In this document: piece after piece, positions 58,700 through 64,000 of the stretch
How positions within the stretch are numbered: position 1 is the stretch's first letter
Layout of the letters: the number at the start of each line of letters is the position of its first letter
Assembly: GCA_032622095.1 (NCBI GenBank)
Contig: CP136069.1
Span: 47,966,194-48,030,193 of the forward strand
Reading direction: 5' to 3'
DNA from: Siphonodentalium dalli
Lineage: Eukaryota > Mollusca > Scaphopoda > Gadilida > Siphonodentaliidae
Length of the DNA stretch: 64,000 bases
Notes under the pieces: generated by a model
Database searches by the model: none
Told to the model about the DNA's origin: nothing
Seen by the model: only the letters and a program-made list of their open reading frames with translations
Position numbers and translations under genes: made by a program

Positions 58700-61600
58700 A
58701 CCGGCTGTCTGTTCACGTGTTGTTAATTATAAACGCTCTTTATTAGAAGTCGTTGCTTTGGTTTTTATTAAAACATATATGCAAAATGTCGTTCAACATA
58801 CCATACTTTCGAAGTTCATACGCAGTTTAACAGGCGATTAGCATATTTGTCAACATAACCAAAGCAAATGGCATTAACATCATGTATATATGGCTTCTAC
58901 AAATATGTATCAGATTGGAAATAAGTTTATTTGGAGCACGATATGAAGTCCTGTTCACATTATAGCAATATAAATAAATCCATGAATGTTGGCAATTAAT
59001 AAATAGCGTTTAGCTCAGTGCTTCCATCGTGGTGTATTGTATGTGTGTGCCGGCGTGGCGACATATTCGGTTTCCTGGTATTATAGATGCTTCAACGACG
59101 TATAATGTATTAGAACCTAATATCTGCATTGAAAGGGGCGAACACGATTACGATGTCCCTTTAATAACTGAAATAATATATTTTAGCTCGTTACGTTTGT
59201 TTAAAATAGGCGCTGGAAGCATTCAGCTATGTGATGTGTGGATGGGGTCTGACGCGAAAACACAGTTAAAAAGCGCGCTCGTGCAGTTAAGTGTGCACCA
59301 GTCATTATACTGATTATCGCCCTTGGATAACAATATCATAATTATTCTTAGACACGCCCTAGTATCTGTCACCAGACACTGTATCTGGGCATATAACATA
59401 CGCAGAACCAACATTTTCTGTGCATAGCTGTAATAAATTGTCGAAGATGACATTTGGCAAAAAATACATGAAACCGGAATAAAACAGTATTTCGGGGCTC
59501 GGAACCATCTACCCACCCGGACCTTGAAGCCTGAAACTTTTTGCCGACCACAAGACCACCCCCTGACACGACAAGATAACATGTTAGTTTGGAATAGGCT
59601 GGCTCAACAAGTATACCCGATATAGATGAATGTTACAATCGGTTCCCTAATCCTATAAACACAATGTCGCAACCGGTTCCCTGGCGTCACGTGACAAATC
59701 CCGACATTTAAACTTGCACTACATGGACACAGATATTTAGGAGTGTAAATATAGAAGACAAATCGGCAAATGGGCCGAGAAGTTAATTCTATATTGAACG
59801 TTGTGGGAGCATAGTTTGACGCGTAAATTTGTTGGACCATGCAGCCCAACAATCGAAATACCAAAATGTTATTGTTTCATATTCGAAATTAGATATTCGA
59901 GTTATAAAAATCGACTCGAATTCGACTCGACTTTAGACATCGACTCGACTTCGACTCGAATAATCGAATATTCGCAGGACCATACTGGTGCCTTCGCGCT
60001 TCGCGCGTCGCACCGAACTTCAAATCAGCAGGGTTGCTAATTCCGCCGAAAAACACGGTGGGATTTCGGTAGCCCGTCTATATATACAAATCAATGCAGT
60101 AAGTATCCTATAGATCTTTGGATCTGCAACGCTTGGAATTCCAATGCAGTATTATGGTTGTCCCTAGTAATGGTTGCACGAAGGCTTGATTGAGCTTCAT
60201 TATCGTGGAGCTATAGATTTATACCCAGTCCTTCTTAAATGTTTCCAATGTACTGTATGTTGATTATTTTAGTACAAAGGGTCAGAATCCCCACTGTCTC
60301 TCCATATCGTCAGCGCAAGTTCACAACAGTGTCAAAGTATTACCGAAAATCGATATTTTTGCATTTTGACAGATATTTTGGCAAGCATTTTGGATGTTTA
60401 TCACCAATTTTTGGTCAGTATTTTGCTATAGTTGCCTATAATGAATCGAAGCAGATCACAAAACTTTAAATAGGAACTTTAGTGCTTTGCATACTAAGGG
60501 ACTGGAAGTGTTACTAATGATTCCGTATTTCAAGGTTTCAAGTCGGCTTTTTCAAACTTCCTATTTTTGGATCTAGACTGAACCAAGTATACCAAATTGG
60601 CTACAAATTATTGTATCCAGCGTCATATCACTTTGTTGTCTTTAATATTTGGTCTTCTGGAAATTCATATATTATGTTTGTTTCATCTGTCTGGATATCT
60701 CATTCATCGTCATAGGTATGCCAACACTAAATCTGTATTTTTGGTAAAATATTGATAATTTTCTCAATCTTCACATAATGTATTGCGAATAGTGACTATT
60801 GTGGCCTTATGGACTGTCAGGACTGATATGAATCTGAATATAAATTTAAACTGAAACACGACACCTGGTTTCACCCACACAAAGCGCAATCACGCTCTCC
60901 GAGTCTCCCTTATATTCAACGTTATATAAGGTCAATTAATGTTAAATTTCATAACCATGTGAGAATAGTGTTCTATGAAATTTGAAAAAAAGAAACACCC
61001 AGAGTTTCGCAGATCCTGTGAACAGAGGCACAACCCGTTTATCTGACCCACTTCAAGTAATGAGTTTATCGGCAGTGTTTATCGATGTCATAACCGACTA
61101 TCACACATGTGACATATTTAGCTTCAAGTTTCATTTTATAGATTCGCAGGGACAATAATTGTGCAATAAACAAGTACTTAATGGCGAACGCCAACTCGGC
61201 AGAAATAGCGTTTCCTGCTAGTGGCATTATCAGAGGAAATGTGTGTCAAACACAATGCATGTATATGTGAATGTTGTGAAATTTAAATATAGCTGTCAAA
61301 TTGTCAATATGATGGCTCTCTCAAGATACCGACACGCATATATATGCTACTAATTTTCCCATATCATTGAATTTAGAATATCGCAGAATCAAGGTCATGT
61401 CGTGACATAATGGATAACCGGGACATGGCTAATACGCAGACAGGATACAGCATAGATCAGGATCCAGTTTCATGAACAATAGCTTCATCTTATATATATA
61501 TAGTATGACTCAATCTGAGAGGCATGATAGATATTTTTTTTATTTTCCGATTCACGATATTGCGTCCAACTTAAATTTGAAATTAAGTACACGCACATTT

Positions 61601-61790
61601 AGAGCGTACATAACCATGTGGTAACGCTATGCGCGGACAGTGTTAGTTTTGTAAGCAATTTATGTCTATGTACAGTCTCTCACAATACGGCGTGTCTAAT
61701 TAATCCGTTGAGTAGACTACAGATCCATATGAAAATTGGTGACAATCGGATGACAGAAGGTGACTTGTAGGGTGTGCTAAGGATTTAATC
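58700..61790. other. Single-copy AT-rich region, no gene seen
   Basis: Frames of at most about 120 codons without recognisable domains. At 59900-59970 is a low-complexity TCGACTCGAATTCGACTCGA run. Nothing else supportable. Confidence 0.5.
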
Positions 61791-61799
61791 ATATAAAGA

Positions 61800-62420
61800 G
61801 TAAACTCCAAGATGGCTGCTGGCGGCCATATTTTTAACATATTTCTGGGGGGGGGTGGCAAGCACCCGCCTAGAGGTCACATCGAAGTTCGCTATGAAAT
61901 TTGGTGGGATCAAATGAGGGATGTGGCCTGCGTTGTGTGCTACTGGATTCCGAACTGAAATACAAGATGGCCGCTGGTTGCCATGTTTTATAACATAAGT
62001 CGAAAAAAGTTACGCGGCCATTTTGGGTGACGGACCGGGTCCACAATAGGACGTTCCCATCTATACCATGACAAAAAACTGTATGACATTTCATGAAGGT
62101 CCGACAAGAACTGCGACCTGTAGGCCGCGCCATATGAACTTGTTGTGCTTATACTATATATATAGTAAAATCCAAAATGGCCGATAGCAGCCATTTTGGA
62201 AAACACAACGAATCCAACATAGTTTGTTCTTATCTTATAGTTCATAACACGAACCTGCATATGAAATTGCGTGAAGATCGGATGAACGTTGCGACCTGTA
62301 GGCCACACCATGGGAATTCCTAATTAAATCCAAGATGGCCGATGGGGGTTTATGAAGATCCGACAAGGACTGCGACCTGTAGGCCGCGCCATAGGAAATT
62401 GTAGTGCTTATACTGCCAAA
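61800..62420. repeat. Diverged tandem repeat with CCAAGATGGCCG and TGTAGGCC motifs
   Basis: About four diverged monomers of roughly 150-200 bases. Each has AAGATGGC.GCTGG..GCCAT, a GATC.GA.GA block and GCGACCTGTAGGCCGCGCC. Overlapping minus-strand frames (starting MARPTGR, MVWPTGR) are translations of this repeat and not genes. Confidence 0.7.
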
Positions 62421-63103
62421 TGGAATGCTGACGGACGTACGCACGCAAGTACACCAACTCACTACAATAGATCAAATTGGCGTCGTAAACTTGAGCTAAA
62501 ATGATACCATTGTAGACACAACGCAGATCGTGTAACGCATCTTGTATGTGCATGGACCAAGAGAAAAACTTCAAATGAAAAACGACGAAAATTATGGCTC
62601 ATTTAAGAAATGATAATTAATAAATGACGAAATCTTGTATCATTTATTACCAATTCTAGAATTAGCCGTATTGTGATGTGACGGCATCAGAGCTATTTTT
62701 GACAGCTTATCCATAAAATGTGTGCCCCTTCGACAAAAACATTATGTACGTTACCTTATAACCGCGTGACATAGATACCCTCCGGTCAGCAAAAATGTAA
62801 GGCGAACAGTCTTGCCAATATTCAGTATAGAGATGACCAAGTTCATGTCGTTTGCTGACTGCCATAGGCGTACGGGCCCGAAAAAATCAGGGGGGGGGGG
62901 GCTGGATTGTTTTGTCCGAATTTTGTTCCGATAATTTCTATGCCTTATATATTGATGTACTTTGGCGTATTTCATGGTTATTCATTGCAATACGGGCAAA
63001 CAGCTTGACTATGGACTCACGTGTATTGTTTTTCCGGATAGGAATGTGAAAATAACTACAAACAACAGGGGGGCGGGGAAAAAAACTGTTTTCTTCGGTT
63101 TGG

Positions 63104-63185
63104 GTACCCCCCCCCCCCCCAAACAGCAAAAACTGCAGTTTTTTTCCACTGACCATTTGCCCCCCCCCCCCCCCCCCCCCCCCCC
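63104..63185 (+). repeat. Poly-C tracts
   Basis: C runs of about 14 and 25 bases, with more at 63795-63807. Likely error-prone in assembly; a proline or glycine run in frames here is an artefact. Confidence 0.9.
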
Positions 63186-63415
63186 AGAAAAAAAAAATCA
63201 AATCTACCCCAGCCGGACAACAACTCGGTTTGACCGGAAACCGAAAAAACGCCGGAGCATACAATTCACGAGAAGGTGCTTGGTAAGTTAGTTTAGATTA
63301 TTATGACTAAAATGGTCATTGTCTACCAGTAGAACGCAGATTTGTACCTCGTGATGTCATGACATGTACAAACATGTATATTGGTGATCGCAACGCTTTG
63401 TATGCACTTTAAAAA

Positions 63416-63745
63416 ATGACAACTAGTCATTACCTCAACTTTGAAAAAGATGCAAATGACATGAGTGAGATACCAGCATATAACTGTTTTCTGATACCAT
63501 TGGAGGAGAAATTGTTTAATACATGGGATAGTTCTGCAGTAAAAATTTGCCAGATAAGCGATCACAGGGTAGAATTCTGCATTCGACTGGTAGACACTGA
63601 CATAGTCGGCATTATTAAGAGGGTTAATGGGGTCAATATCACATGTAAACCAAGACAGTGGTTAACCAAAATTGTTTTAGGTGGATTGTACTACTCATGT
63701 ATATATGATTTGGATATTAAGGTTAATCCATATTCTATAAAATGA
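63416..63745 (+). other. Unrecognised 109-codon frame
   Basis: Runs from MTTSHYLNF to NPYSIK with mixed composition and five cysteines. No signal peptide, no domain I recognise, no splice context. The surrounding sequence is rich in poly-C and AT. Could be chance or part of a gene beyond the window. Confidence 0.2.
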
Positions 63746-64000
63746 GAGAAAATTTGGAAACAAATTACATGCAAATTTTTTCCGACAACCCAACCCCCCC
63801 CCCCCCAAATGACTAAGGAAAAAATTTACGTGTAAATTTGTTACGCCTAGGTACCCCCCCCACCCCCCGGTACGTTGTGTCCCGCAGTTTTTTTCCGGCC
63901 CCTCCCCGGCAAACAATAGAATTTTGATGATAAAATAACTTGAAAATACATGTTTTGCCCTAAAATTGCCCGAATGTTCACCTTTTCCAATCTTTTGGGA

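Noticed and set aside
61870-62462. Minus-strand frames starting MARPTGR and MVWPTGR
   Set aside because: They repeat the same peptide because they lie on the tandem AAGATGGC/TGTAGGCC repeat.
1-64000. tRNA, rRNA or bacterial operon signals
   Set aside because: I looked for cloverleaf-like, rRNA-like and dense co-directional gene patterns and saw none; introns, LINEs and microsatellites point to an animal genome.

Overview
The window reads as intergenic and intronic DNA from an animal genome: AT-rich, low gene density, GT-AG introns, 5'-truncated non-LTR retrotransposons, foldback elements, microsatellites and long homopolymers. The repeat content (a GTCC-rich repeat ending in CCCCCC/GGGGGG, a tandem TCAAGGTCA-bearing repeat, LINE tails with a CxC..H..C motif) looks most like a mollusc, perhaps a bivalve. 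That is an inference; I cannot name a species.

The main structure is a head-to-tail tandem duplication of a segment of about 22 kb. Unit 1 is 1-22110, unit 2 is 22111-43395, and a partial unit 3 is 43396-49691. A last detached piece of the unit lies at 54420-54485, after a 4.7 kb segment absent from units 1 and 2. Units look nearly identical by eye but differ by private insertions, a 507 bp internal duplication, a 351 bp inverted duplication and replaced blocks. From 54486 to 64000 the sequence is single-copy and no gene is recognised.

The only convincing protein-coding gene is on the minus strand and occurs three times. It has three exons joined by phase-1 GT-AG introns: exon 1 (signal peptide plus a PAN/Apple-like domain), exon 2 (a six-cysteine EB/EGF-like module of 126 nt) and exon 3 (an eight-cysteine PAN/Apple-like domain and the stop). 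Gene A (exons 52507-52174, 49678-49553, 43384-43119; 241 aa) and gene B (33956-33635, 27328-27203, 22099-21834; 237 aa) are complete. Gene C (11413-11092, 5276-5151) has a nonsense codon in exon 1, and its exon 3 would lie just left of the window. Gene A has a diverged exon 1 joined to exons 2 and 3 almost identical to those of gene B, so it is a mosaic. The proteins should be small, secreted and disulphide-rich; their function is unknown to me.

Intron 1 of genes B and C carries two antisense LINE remnants (LINE-A and LINE-B) and a 129-bp tandem repeat. The region between gene C exon 1 and gene B exon 3 (about 11.4-21.8 kb, repeated at 34-43 kb) holds two tandem arrays in opposite orientation, an 810-bp element with terminal inverted repeats filled with TTCGG motifs, minus-strand LINE remnants and a decayed partial copy of exon 3.
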